64,000 bases of DNA, from positions 9,475 through 73,474 of the forward strand of contig DATNIM010000158.1 of NCBI GenBank assembly GCA_035604455.1, written 5' to 3'. Of the stretch, positions 44,301-52,283 are shown one piece after another. This DNA comes from AG25 sp035604455. GTDB lineage: Bacteria; Gemmatimonadota; Gemmatimonadetes; Gemmatimonadales; GWC2-71-9. Every line of letters begins with the position of its first letter. Position 1 is the stretch's first letter. The translations under genes were made by a program, and so were the position numbers. The notes below the pieces were generated by a model. That model had not been told where the DNA came from and did not search any database. It saw nothing but the letters and a program-made list of their open reading frames with translations.

Positions 44301-44560
44301 AAGACGACGTGCACTATCTCGGGCGGCTGCACGAGCGGCTCGAACGGCTCGGCTTCCAGTCGAGCTACGGCTACGCGGAGCCGCCGTCGGACGCGCTCCT
44401 CGAGGACCTGAAGCGCGTCCGAGGTGAGCTTGACGCCGAGCTGGCACGGTTCAACACGCTCATCGCGACGGACATCGCCGCCTTCAACGACCTCGCGGCA
44501 TCCCACCACTTGCCCACGCTCGTAGCGGGGGACGCCTTAAGCGTGCGCGCGGTGCGCTAG
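41387..44560 (+). CDS. Large exported Asp-box (BNR/VPS10-like) beta-propeller protein
   Basis: A 1057-aa secreted protein, signal peptide about 1-18 (ending AGLAAQ). Residues ~30-760 hold repeated Asp boxes (WKTVDGGNNWTAI, YRTADGGKTWQKV, YRSTDGGLTWTKL, FKSTDGGQHWKAI, YKTTDYGETWTDI). Residues ~800-900 form a beta domain, and ~905-1057 a helical C-terminal region (LLNRLANLGDQLDHL, LHERLERLGFQSSYG). Shares the whole propeller layout with the protein at 22996, including EQFYMVAADANDPYTLCGGLQDN, but has the extra helical end. It follows the nucleoside transporter by 37 bp with GGAAGGAG before the ATG. Ligand unknown. Confidence 0.85.
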   Translation: MRNLGLVVSLTLSAGLAAQQPPVGDSLNNLTFRWLGPPVAGGRIAAVVGIPGQPGTYYVGAAAGGVWKTVDGGNNWTAIFRDQPTASIGALALAPTNPNLVWVGTGEGAIRNDIINGHGVYMSPDAGKSWRLAGLPEVGQISRIVIDPENSDIVFVAAVGHAWTPGPDRGVYRTADGGKTWQKVLFVNDTTGCADLVMEPGNPAVLFAAMWQVERHPWQLVSGGPGSGIYRSTDGGLTWTKLTEGLPDGPFGRIALGIGASNPTHVYALIEAKRGLLWDSHDLGDHWTSVSDWHGLDVRPFYFSVITVAPNDDRHVFFSSFELRESLDGGKTSRLADRGVHVDHHALWIDPKDPDRMIQGNDGGVYVAADGGKSWTYLNNLPIEQFYMVAADANDPYTLCGGLQDNNAWCGPSSNGGPEQEHGGGWSAVTGGDGEYAVPAPSDSSILYVDSQNGYIVRFDRRRSVRRFVRPYMSGVEDAPASELTYRFNWTSPIAVSATNADEVLLGANVLFKSTDGGQHWKAISPDLTRNDKAKQVTSGGPIEYDISGAETYNTILTVNVAPTDTNVLWVGTDDGNVQVTRNGGRTWTNVAARVVGLPRGDGGRVNMIGVSPFDAGTAYLAFDYHEFDDNRPYVYKTTDYGETWTDIGRGLPASDPVRVVREDPNARGFLVLGTDAGLYYSPDAGVRWMALRDSLPTAPVWDVLFVARSHDLVVATHGLGLFLFDNLTPLEEKAAVSSADLHVFSLRPAYRRAGVRGLAPPASRFSAPNAPDGAIVDYYLRAELKASDEEKRAHKTPVAITVMDSVNDTVVTLYGPSKQGFNRFVWDLRYAAPERLTFEKPTEEEEDNEPPRGPPVTPGRYRVTVGASGHTEAQWVLVAPDPHLAVSAADFVAETRTRLEVRNAVSAEHALLNRLANLGDQLDHLREAVRTAGLDSAALKPVLTQADSLGKTLKGLKDSIYDPAEQRDAIEDDVHYLGRLHERLERLGFQSSYGYAEPPSDALLEDLKRVRGELDAELARFNTLIATDIAAFNDLAASHHLPTLVAGDALSVRAVR

Positions 44561-44754
44561 CGCCCACGCGTCAGGGGACGCGCAGCGGCTGATCCGGCGT
44601 GCCGGCCACGAGCGGGGCCGGGGCCGAGACTCCCGCTCTCGACCACGTCGCGGGGATCCAGATCCGTGAGGCCGACCTCAAGGGCCGCGAGTATGCCCGT
44701 CGGGACCCGTGCGGAGCTACCTTTCCCGCTCCTTCTCGGACCCACGGCGACCTC

Positions 44755-46950
44755 ATGACCCGGCGTCACGCTCTCCTCGTCCTCCTGTCCTTCGCCGGGG
44801 TTGGGGTGGCCGCAGCGCCCCTCGCCGCGCAGGTCCCCGAGCTCAGCGTGCATAACATCTTCGGGACGCGCGAGTTCGCGAACGACCTCTTGGACGCTCA
44901 GTGGCGCCGGGACGGCTCGACCTACACGCTCCTCGACACCGATTCCTCGGACCAGACGAACCTGTATCAGGTGGACGCCGCGACCGGGGCCCGAACGCTT
45001 CTGGTGCGCGGCGCGGACCTCGTCGCCCCGGACGGCCGCGATCCGATCGACGTACAGGGGTATCAGTTCTCGGCCGACGGCACGAAGCTCCTCATCTACA
45101 CGAACTCCGCGCGTGTCTGGCGTCTGAACACCAAAGGCACCTACTACGTCTGGGACCTCACCCGCCGACGACTCACGCCGATGAGCCGGAACCCCGGGTA
45201 CCAAATGTTCGCCAAGCTTTCCCCCGATGGGCGCCGCGTGGCCTTCGTGCGCGACCACAACATCTTCGTCGCCGATCTCGAAAGCGGGACGGAGACCGCG
45301 GTGACGACGGACGGCAGCGACGACGTCATCAACGGCACGTCCGACTGGGTGTACGAGGAAGAGCTCGATCTGCGGGACGCGTTCCGCTGGAGCCCTGACG
45401 GCCTCCGGATCGCGTTCTGGCGGTTCGATCAAAGCGCGATCCAGCCCTTCTTCCTCCTCAATGCCGATCCCCTCTACGCGTCGCTCTTCCCCGTCCGCTA
45501 TCCCAAGGCCGGGACCCCGAACGCTCAGGTGCGCATCGGCGTAGCCGAGCTCGCCAGCGGCCGCGTGACGTGGATCGACCTCGGGCCCGATCGCGACATC
45601 TACGTCGCGGCCATGGATTTCGCCGATTCGCCGACCGAGCTCTGGCTCACGCGCCTGAACCGCCGCCAGAACGAGCTCGACCTGCTCATGGCGGACGCCC
45701 GGACCGGGGCCTCGCACGTCATCGTGAGCGACACCGACTCGGCGTGGGTCGATGCCCACGAGCCCGTGTGGATGGACGGTGGCCGGCGGTTCCTGCTCGA
45801 GAGCGAGCGCGACGGTTACGCCCACCTCTACCTGTACGCCCGCGACGGCACGCTCATCCGGCGCGTCACGACCGGCAATTGGGACGTGGAAGCGGTCGCC
45901 GCGGTGGACGACGCCGCGCACGTGGTGTATCTGACGGGCTCGTCGGACGGACCGCTCACGCGGCCCCTGTTGCGCGTACCCCTCGACGGCACGGCGGCGA
46001 CACCCGTGTCGCGCGAGCGGGGGTGGCACACGGTCGAGTTCGACGCCGCGCGACACTACTACGTCGACGTGTACTCGCACGCGGGCGCGCCACCGGTCGA
46101 GGAGCTGCGGCGTGCCGATGGGACGCTCGTGCGGACGCTGGCGGACAATGCCACGCTCGCGGGCAAGGTGCAGGCCTTGGGCCTTCGCCCGCCTGAGTTC
46201 TTTCAGGTGAAGGCGGATGACGGAGAGGCGCTGAACGGGCTCCTCGTCAAGCCGCGGGACTTCGACCCGGCGAAGCGATACCCGCTGCTCCTGTACGTCT
46301 ACGGCGGTCCCGGGTCGCAGAGCGCGGTCGACGAGTGGGGGGGCCTCGAGTACCTGTGGTACCAGATGCTCGCCCAGCAAGGCTACCTCGTGGCCACGGT
46401 GGACAACCGCGGTACGGGGGGCCGCGGCGCGGCGTTCCGCAAGACCGTTTACCTGCGCCTCGGGCACGACGAATCGCTCGACCAGATCGCGGCGGCGCGC
46501 CAGCTCGGGGCCCTCCCGTACGTCGACCCGGCCCGCATCGGCCTCTGGGGGTGGAGCTATGGCGGCTATCTGGCCGCGCGCACGCTGTTCCTGAGCGGCG
46601 GTGTGTTCGAGGCCGCGATGGCCGTGGCTCCGGTGACGGACTGGCGGTTGTACGACACGATCTACACGGAGCGCTACATGCGCTTGCCGGCCGAGAACCG
46701 CGACGGCTACGACGAGTCGGCGGTTCTGCCGTACGCCGATAGTCTCCGCGGGCGGTTCCTGCTCGTCCATGGGACCGGGGACGACAACGTGCACTTCCAG
46801 AACTCGCTCCGCCTGATCGAACGGCTCGAGCTCGCCAACAAACAGTTCGACATGCGCATCTACCCGAACAAGACGCACTCGATCTCGGGCGGCACCACGC
46901 GCGAGAACCTGTTCGGGCTCCTCACCGAGTGGTTGAAGGCTAACCTCTAG
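44755..46950 (+). CDS. Exported dipeptidyl-peptidase IV-like S9 peptidase
   Basis: A 731-aa peptidase with signal peptide about 1-25 (ending APLAAQ). Residues ~30-480 form the eight-bladed DPP-IV propeller, including the substrate N-terminus binding Glu pair in TSDWVYEEEL. The C-terminal hydrolase domain has nucleophile Ser601 (GWSYGGY), Asp in GTGDDNVHFQ (676-677) and His708 (NKTHSIS). It would cleave X-Pro or X-Ala dipeptides from peptide N-termini in the periplasm. The start at 44755 puts the signal peptide at the N-terminus. The 194-bp gap before it shows no clear promoter or hairpin. Confidence 0.93.
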   Translation: MTRRHALLVLLSFAGVGVAAAPLAAQVPELSVHNIFGTREFANDLLDAQWRRDGSTYTLLDTDSSDQTNLYQVDAATGARTLLVRGADLVAPDGRDPIDVQGYQFSADGTKLLIYTNSARVWRLNTKGTYYVWDLTRRRLTPMSRNPGYQMFAKLSPDGRRVAFVRDHNIFVADLESGTETAVTTDGSDDVINGTSDWVYEEELDLRDAFRWSPDGLRIAFWRFDQSAIQPFFLLNADPLYASLFPVRYPKAGTPNAQVRIGVAELASGRVTWIDLGPDRDIYVAAMDFADSPTELWLTRLNRRQNELDLLMADARTGASHVIVSDTDSAWVDAHEPVWMDGGRRFLLESERDGYAHLYLYARDGTLIRRVTTGNWDVEAVAAVDDAAHVVYLTGSSDGPLTRPLLRVPLDGTAATPVSRERGWHTVEFDAARHYYVDVYSHAGAPPVEELRRADGTLVRTLADNATLAGKVQALGLRPPEFFQVKADDGEALNGLLVKPRDFDPAKRYPLLLYVYGGPGSQSAVDEWGGLEYLWYQMLAQQGYLVATVDNRGTGGRGAAFRKTVYLRLGHDESLDQIAAARQLGALPYVDPARIGLWGWSYGGYLAARTLFLSGGVFEAAMAVAPVTDWRLYDTIYTERYMRLPAENRDGYDESAVLPYADSLRGRFLLVHGTGDDNVHFQNSLRLIERLELANKQFDMRIYPNKTHSISGGTTRENLFGLLTEWLKANL

Positions 46951-46957
46951 GCGGATC

Positions 46958-48190
46958 GTGCCGGCCGAGGGGGTCGCCGTCTCCGTGCCCATGGCGCGGC
47001 GGGCGCTTGTCCTGCTCACCGCGGTGAACCTGCTCAACTATCTGGACCGGTACGTGCTCGCCGCCCTCGGCGAGAGCCTCGCCCACTCGCCGCTCGCGAT
47101 CACCGACACGGAGTTCGGGCTCCTCGCGAGCGGGTTCATCGTGGTCTACATGCTGGCGGCGCCGTGGTTCGGGACCCTGGGCGACACCCGCTCGCGGATC
47201 GGACTCGTGGCGCTCGGCGTCTTTCTCTGGAGCGCGGCCACGGGGCTCGGCAGTTTGGCGTGGGGATTTGCGAGTCTCTTCGCCGCCCGCGCGTTGGTCG
47301 GAGTGGGCGAGGCCGCCTACGGAACGATCGCCCCGAGCTTGCTCGCCGACTATTTCCGACCGGCCGTTCGCGGGCGCGTGTTCGCCACGTTTTACGCGGC
47401 CATCCCGATCGGGTCCGCGCTGGGCTACGTGGTCGGTGGACTGGCCGACGTGCACTGGGGATGGCGGGGCGCGTTTCTCGTGGCGGGGGCCCCGGGGCTG
47501 GTGCTTGGGTTTGCGGTGCGCCGTCTCGCCGAGCCGCCCCGCGGCACGGGGAACAGCCGTCCCGTCGGCCCCTTGCGCGCGTGGAGCGCTTTGGCGCGGC
47601 GCCGGCCCTACGTCCTCACGGTCCTCGGGTATGCAGCGTACACCTTCGCGCTCGGCGGTATGGCCGCGTTCCTGCCCAAGTTCCTGATCAGGGTGCGGGG
47701 GCTGCCCGAGGCCCACGCCACACTGTGGTCCGGGCTGTGCCTTGCCGCGACCGGGTTTGCGGGCACGGCCGCGGGCGGCGCGGTCGGCGACTGGTTGCTA
47801 CGCTGGACGCGCCAGGCGCACCTCTGGGTCTCTGGCGTGGCCACGCTGATGGCCGCACCGGTGGGATGGATCGCTCTCACCTCACCGCATCCCGCCACCT
47901 ACTGGACCGCGATCGTGGCGGCGGAGTTTCTGCTCTTCACGTCGACCGGCCCTGTGAATTCGGCCATCATCACCTTCTCTCCACCCGAGATCCGGGCGAC
48001 GGCGATGGCCGTGAGCATCTTCGTCATTCATGTCCTGGGCGACGTACCGAGCCCCACGATTATCGGGGCGCTGTCCGACGCGAGTTCGCTGGCCCAAGCC
48101 GTACGCATCATCCCGCTCGCCGTGGCGGTCGCGGGGCTTATTTGGACGTGGGCGGCGTGGCGTCTGAGCCCACCGGCTCCTCGTGGCTGA
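46958..48190 (+). CDS. MFS transporter, spinster-like
   Basis: A 410-aa 12-helix major facilitator protein. TM1 contains LLNYLDRYVLAAL, the spinster-type opening, and the cytoplasmic loop 2-3 has GTLGDTRSR (motif A); EAAYGTIAPSLLADYF and ALGYVVGG follow in TM4-5. Substrate unknown; related spinster-type carriers move lipids, sugars or amino-acid conjugates. It starts GTG 46958, 7 bp after the peptidase; ATG 46991 is an alternative start. The stop lies 53 bp inside the convergent agmatine deiminase gene. Confidence 0.85.
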   Translation: MPAEGVAVSVPMARRALVLLTAVNLLNYLDRYVLAALGESLAHSPLAITDTEFGLLASGFIVVYMLAAPWFGTLGDTRSRIGLVALGVFLWSAATGLGSLAWGFASLFAARALVGVGEAAYGTIAPSLLADYFRPAVRGRVFATFYAAIPIGSALGYVVGGLADVHWGWRGAFLVAGAPGLVLGFAVRRLAEPPRGTGNSRPVGPLRAWSALARRRPYVLTVLGYAAYTFALGGMAAFLPKFLIRVRGLPEAHATLWSGLCLAATGFAGTAAGGAVGDWLLRWTRQAHLWVSGVATLMAAPVGWIALTSPHPATYWTAIVAAEFLLFTSTGPVNSAIITFSPPEIRATAMAVSIFVIHVLGDVPSPTIIGALSDASSLAQAVRIIPLAVAVAGLIWTWAAWRLSPPAPRG

Positions 48191-49226
48191 GACAGTGGAT
48201 GGTGCCGAGGCCCCACACGAGATCGACCGCGTGAATCCCGATCACCGGCCGGTCGAAGAGGTCAGCGAGTACGCCGAGCGCGACGCGGTCCCGAGCGTCG
48301 TTGAAGGTGGGGACCAGGACGGCTGAGTTGCCGATGTAGAAGTTGGCGTAGCTCGCGGGCAACCGTTGTCCGTCGAAATAGAGGGGCGCGGGCATCGGCA
48401 GACGGACCACTTCGAGCGCCGCCCCGTCCTCGAGACGCGCGCCCTCGAGCCGTTCGCGGTTCTCCTCGAGCACGCGATGGTTCGGGTCGCTCGGATTCGG
48501 CTCCTCGCACAACACCACCGTGCGGGGGCCTACGAAGCGACAGAGGTCGTCCACGTGTCCATGGGTGTCGTCGCCCGCGATGCCTCGCCCGAGCCACACG
48601 ACGGTTCGCACTCCCAGCACGGCGCCCAGCGCCGCTTCCAGCTCCTCGCGCCCGACGCCGGGGTTCCGGACCTGCACCTCGCGGTCGAGCAGGCATTCTT
48701 CGGTCGTGAGAAGGGTGCCGCGACCGTTCACATCGATGCTGCCGCCCTCGAGCACGAGGTTGCGGCCACCCGCCTGTGCCGGGACGAGCTTTAGCCCGAG
48801 CCGGCGCGCTGCCCGCTCCGGGACCCGGTCGTCTCGTCGCCAGTCGGGATACTTGGCCCACGCGTTGAACCGGAACCGCGCGATGGCGCGGGCGGCATCC
48901 CGATCGCGCCGGACAATGCACGGCCCGAAATCACGGATCCACGAGCGGTCTGTGGGGACAGACAGATACTCCACCCGATCGGCGGCCACCCCGGCGCGTG
49001 CGAGAACCTGCGCGGCCCGACGCCTCCGGTCCGGGGCGTCGACGAGGATACGCACGATCTCGCCTGGGGTGAGCGCCCGTACGATCTCCCCGTAGACCCA
49101 GGGGATGAGGCCGAGCTTCCCCGGCCAGTCGCTCGCCTTGTGGGGCCAGGCAAGCCACGTGGCGGCGTGTGGCTCCCACTCGGCGGGTAGACGATACCCC
49201 TGCGCCGCAAGACTGGGGGATGTCAT
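48138..49226 (-). CDS. aguA: Agmatine deiminase
   Basis: AguA converts agmatine to N-carbamoylputrescine and ammonia. The 362-aa protein has the PAD-type pentein fold motifs WEPHAATWLAWPH, DRSWIRDFGPC, EGGSIDVNGRGTLLTTEECLL, DDTHGHVDDLCRF, and the catalytic Cys345 in LGTIHCLSHEEP. Its neighbour upstream encodes the next enzyme (N-carbamoylputrescine amidase), so the pair makes putrescine. The gap between them is 22 bp. Confidence 0.93.
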   Translation of the reverse strand: MTSPSLAAQGYRLPAEWEPHAATWLAWPHKASDWPGKLGLIPWVYGEIVRALTPGEIVRILVDAPDRRRRAAQVLARAGVAADRVEYLSVPTDRSWIRDFGPCIVRRDRDAARAIARFRFNAWAKYPDWRRDDRVPERAARRLGLKLVPAQAGGRNLVLEGGSIDVNGRGTLLTTEECLLDREVQVRNPGVGREELEAALGAVLGVRTVVWLGRGIAGDDTHGHVDDLCRFVGPRTVVLCEEPNPSDPNHRVLEENRERLEGARLEDGAALEVVRLPMPAPLYFDGQRLPASYANFYIGNSAVLVPTFNDARDRVALGVLADLFDRPVIGIHAVDLVWGLGTIHCLSHEEPVGSDATPPTSK

Positions 49227-49248
49227 GACGGCGACTGTCGCGGGCTAG

Positions 49249-50148
49249 CTAGTGTCGCGCGTCGAGGAACCGGCTGCTCAAGCCCTGGTAGGCGTCGGGC
49301 CGTCGATCGCGGAGGAACGGCCAGCCGCGCCGCACCTCCTCAATCCGTTCCGGGCGTACCTCGCCGAGCACGATCGTTTCCTCCGCGGTGGACGCCTCGG
49401 CGACGACGGCGCCGAAGGGGTCGGCGAGGAAGGAACCTCCCCAGAACTCGATCCCGTCCTCGCCCGCTGGCCGTTCGAGCCCGACGCGATTGACGGCCGC
49501 GACGTACACCCCGTTCGCGATTGCGTGGCTGCGTTGAATCGTGCGCCAAGCGTCGAACTGACCCGCCCCGAGCGCGGCTTTCTCCTTGGGGTGCCAGCCG
49601 ATCGCCGTGGGGTAGAGCAACAGTTCGGCGCCCTGCAGGGCGGTCAGGCGCGCACCCTCCGGGTACCATTGGTCCCAGCATACGAGGACCCCGACCGGGC
49701 CGACCGTCGTCTCGAACACGCGGAACCCCAAATCCCCCGGGGCGAAGTAGAACTTCTCGTAGTAGGCCGGGTCGTCGGGGATGTGCATCTTGCGGTAGAC
49801 GCCGGCCACTCGCCCGTCGGCGTCGATGACGACCGCCGTATTGTGGTAGAGGCCGGGCGCGCGGCGCTCGAAGACGGGGACCACGACGACGACGCCCGCA
49901 CCTCGCGCGACGGAGGCGAGCGCGTCGGTGCTCGGGCCCGGGACGGGCTCGGCGAGGTCGAAGAGCGCTGGATCCTCGCGCTGCGCGAAGTACTCCGAGC
50001 GGAACAGCTCGGGGAGGCACACGAGGTTCGCGCCCCGGCGCGCGGCCTCCTCGGCGTGCTCGATCGCCGTCCGGAGGTTGCGGGCGGGGTCGGGGGACAT
50101 GCGCATCTGCACGAGACCGACCGTGTAAGGCCGGCGCCCTTCGCTCAT
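49249..50148 (-). CDS. aguB: N-carbamoylputrescine amidase
   Basis: AguB hydrolyses N-carbamoylputrescine to putrescine. The 299-aa nitrilase-superfamily protein shows the Glu47 (CLPELF), Lys120 (YRKMHIP) and Cys157 (VLVCWDQWYPE) triad and the family run KFYFAPGDLGF with YYEKFYF. First gene of the aguB-aguA operon. The start at 50148 (MSEGRRPYTV) is preferred; the ATG at 50166 is an alternative. Confidence 0.92.
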   Translation of the reverse strand: MSEGRRPYTVGLVQMRMSPDPARNLRTAIEHAEEAARRGANLVCLPELFRSEYFAQREDPALFDLAEPVPGPSTDALASVARGAGVVVVVPVFERRAPGLYHNTAVVIDADGRVAGVYRKMHIPDDPAYYEKFYFAPGDLGFRVFETTVGPVGVLVCWDQWYPEGARLTALQGAELLLYPTAIGWHPKEKAALGAGQFDAWRTIQRSHAIANGVYVAAVNRVGLERPAGEDGIEFWGGSFLADPFGAVVAEASTAEETIVLGEVRPERIEEVRRGWPFLRDRRPDAYQGLSSRFLDARH

Positions 50149-50195
50149 GGGCGAGAACTCTAGCATGTTCGGGCATCGCGCGAAATCCGACACGC

Positions 50196-50224
50196 TTGAC
50201 CCGGCGGGCTTGAGCGGGCAGCGT
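50196..50224 (+). promoter_or_regulatory. Possible promoter of the PEBP gene, near-leaderless
   Basis: TTGACC (50196-50201), 17-nt spacer, CAGCGT (50219-50224). The transcript would start about base 50231, directly at the ATG (50232). It lies in the 83-bp divergent spacer with aguB. Confidence 0.4.
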
Positions 50225-50231
50225 TTGTCGA

Positions 50232-50795
50232 ATGCCGTCGCGGCTTGAGTCCACCCCACACGCTCGTCGCGCGGTCACGGTGGTCGTGGCGTCGCTCGCG
50301 CTCGTCGCGGCGGAGGATCCGATGGGACTCTCACTCGCAAGCAGCGCGTTCCGGGCCGGAGCATCCATTCCGCGCCTACACACCTGCGATGGACCCGATC
50401 GCTCACCGCCGCTTGCGTGGACGGGGGCCCCTGCGCGCACCGCCACGTTCGCGTTGATCGTGGACGACCCGGACGCGCCCGGGGGTACGTGGGTGCATTG
50501 GGTTCTCTACGACCTTCCCGCCGGAACGAGCGCGCTCGAGGGCAACGTGCCGAAAGTCGAGCGGCCGCCCGAGCTCGGGGGCGCGGCGCAAGGCCGCAAT
50601 GACTTCCGAGCGCTCGGCTACGGAGGCCCCTGTCCGCCTCCGGGCCCAGCCCACCGCTATTTCTTCAAGCTGTATGCGCTCGGCGCGGCGCTCGGTCTGA
50701 AACCGGGTGCGACCAAGCAGGAACTCGAACGCGCCATGGCCGGACGCGTGCTGGACAGCGCGGAACTCGTCGGGACCTACGCGCGGGGCCGCTGA
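50232..50795 (+). CDS. YbhB/YbcL-type PEBP family protein
   Basis: A 187-aa phosphatidylethanolamine-binding-protein family member: MGLSLASSAFRAGASIPRLHTCDG, SPPLAWTGAP, LIVDDPDAPGGTWVHWVLYDLP, GYGGPCPPPGPAHRYFFKLYAL. These are the standard ligand-pocket motifs. The first ~28 residues are hydrophobic (VVVASLALVAA) and could be a signal peptide; an alternative start is the ATG at 50322. Cellular role of bacterial members is not settled. Confidence 0.85.
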   Translation: MPSRLESTPHARRAVTVVVASLALVAAEDPMGLSLASSAFRAGASIPRLHTCDGPDRSPPLAWTGAPARTATFALIVDDPDAPGGTWVHWVLYDLPAGTSALEGNVPKVERPPELGGAAQGRNDFRALGYGGPCPPPGPAHRYFFKLYALGAALGLKPGATKQELERAMAGRVLDSAELVGTYARGR

Positions 50796-50801
50796 CCTCG
50801 C

Positions 50802-52283
50802 TCATGGGCTGCCGGGTGCCACGGTCGCGTCGAAGACGCCCGTGAGGATCTTCCCCGCTCGCTTCACCTCCACCCACAAGCGGTAGCGTCCCGGCTGCGG
50901 GAACGCATACGGGAACACAAGCTCCGGGCCGAAGGCGGGCATGGGGTGCCCCGGTGGCTCGGCCGCGAGGCGGCGGGCCAAGGTACCCGTGACCGTGTCC
51001 CCGCGTTCGCGGTGCAGAAATGTCTCGAGAGCGCCGACCGAAATCGTGCCGGCTGGGTGCAGGTGCACGAACACCGCCCCGTCCGTGCGGGTCAGCATGA
51101 GGTGGCCTGCCATTCCCATGTACGGTTCGAGCGTAGCCGGGCGCTGGTCCGGCCCGAGCAGCATGAAGCGCAGCGCGGCGTCCTCGTTCACGACCAGCGG
51201 TCGCGCCCGTTCCCAGATGAGCGTGGAGCCGTCGGGGAGGAGCGCGCGGGTCGCCGTGTCGGGGGTCGACGTCGAGAGCCACGCGTCGTCCGAGTCGGTC
51301 GGCTGCCACGACGTCTGAGGGCCCTCGAGATCGAACGTACCCGTGAGTGTTTCTGAGAACCCGGTTTCGTGGACGACGTCCCCATACAGGCGGTAATGCC
51401 CCGGCCCAAGGGGCGGGAGGCGCGTCTCGAACGTCGTCGAGTCGACCGGAAGCGGGTGCAAATGGGCGAACGCGGCGAGGCTCGAATCGCGGACGAGGAA
51501 TAGATGGACCAGGTGGTCGTGATCGGGTACGAGTGGCGACCAGGCGCGCGCGTCGGTCGCGGAATCGACGAACGCGACCCGTAGGACGCGGGTACCGCGC
51601 ACCGCGGTGACCGTGGTGCGGACCGCGCGGGGACGATACAGACCGCTCAGGTACGCCCGGTCGACGGCGCGCCACCACGCGCGGCCACCGGCGAGGGCGA
51701 GCCAGAACACGAGGACGCTCACCGCCATCGCGGCCCGTCCCTTCTGGCGCCCGCGGCGGTCGGGGCTTTGGCCCGGGGCGAGCGCGCTTTCGCGAGCCGC
51801 GGCGCCGACGAGTGTCACGGCCCCCGCAATGAGGAGCACGCCGAGAGCCGCGAGGAGGAGCCCAAGCGGCATCGGGAGGCTGCGCCGGCGAGTCGCGACG
51901 GCTTGGACGGGGACGAGCACGACACCCGAGCCGCGGTCGCCCTCGAGCGTCACCTCTACCCCGTAAGCGCCGCTCCGCATGAGCCACAGCGTCCCCCGGA
52001 ACAGCGTGGAGTCACCGGGGACGGGGCGCGCTCGCTCTGGCGGCGGGGGCGCCGCGGTCCGCGGGTCCCAGAAAACCGGCAGGACGAGAACCCGCGTGAT
52101 CCGGATGGGCGCGAGCAAACGGACGATGATCTCGGCCTGCCCGGGCACCACGCCCGGACTGCGGACGATGACGCGGACGGGATAGGGGCCGGCGGCCCCT
52201 TCGAAATACGTGTCTGGGCTGCCGACGTGTGCTGCGGTTACGACGGTGATCGCGGCGAGTACGGCGAGCTTGGCCCGACTCAC
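50802..52283 (-). CDS. Membrane protein with His-rich extracytoplasmic beta domains
   Basis: A 493-aa protein. A signal-like segment (about 3-20) is followed by a beta domain (20-140, VRVIVRSPGVVPGQAEIIVRLL), two transmembrane helices (about 143-165 and 185-205), and a large C-terminal extracytoplasmic part with repeated beta domains. It holds His motifs HDHLVHLFLV, FAHLHPLPV and VFVHLHPAG, and GMAGHLML. The His pattern suggests metal (copper) binding, as in some cupredoxin-like domain proteins, but this is inference. The GTG start at 52283 overlaps the stop of the upstream gene (GTGA), so the two are co-translated. Confidence 0.65.
   Translation of the reverse strand: MSRAKLAVLAAITVVTAAHVGSPDTYFEGAAGPYPVRVIVRSPGVVPGQAEIIVRLLAPIRITRVLVLPVFWDPRTAAPPPPERARPVPGDSTLFRGTLWLMRSGAYGVEVTLEGDRGSGVVLVPVQAVATRRRSLPMPLGLLLAALGVLLIAGAVTLVGAAARESALAPGQSPDRRGRQKGRAAMAVSVLVFWLALAGGRAWWRAVDRAYLSGLYRPRAVRTTVTAVRGTRVLRVAFVDSATDARAWSPLVPDHDHLVHLFLVRDSSLAAFAHLHPLPVDSTTFETRLPPLGPGHYRLYGDVVHETGFSETLTGTFDLEGPQTSWQPTDSDDAWLSTSTPDTATRALLPDGSTLIWERARPLVVNEDAALRFMLLGPDQRPATLEPYMGMAGHLMLTRTDGAVFVHLHPAGTISVGALETFLHRERGDTVTGTLARRLAAEPPGHPMPAFGPELVFPYAFPQPGRYRLWVEVKRAGKILTGVFDATVAPGSP

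Noticed and set aside
23000..44560. Repeated Asp-box coding motifs as DNA repeats
   Set aside because: The repeats are visible at protein level only; the DNA copies differ, so they are not repeat elements.
44561..44754. Possible gene or promoter in the 194-bp gap before the DPP-IV-like gene
   Set aside because: The open frame there is only an upstream extension of the peptidase without homology, and no good promoter boxes or strong hairpin were found.
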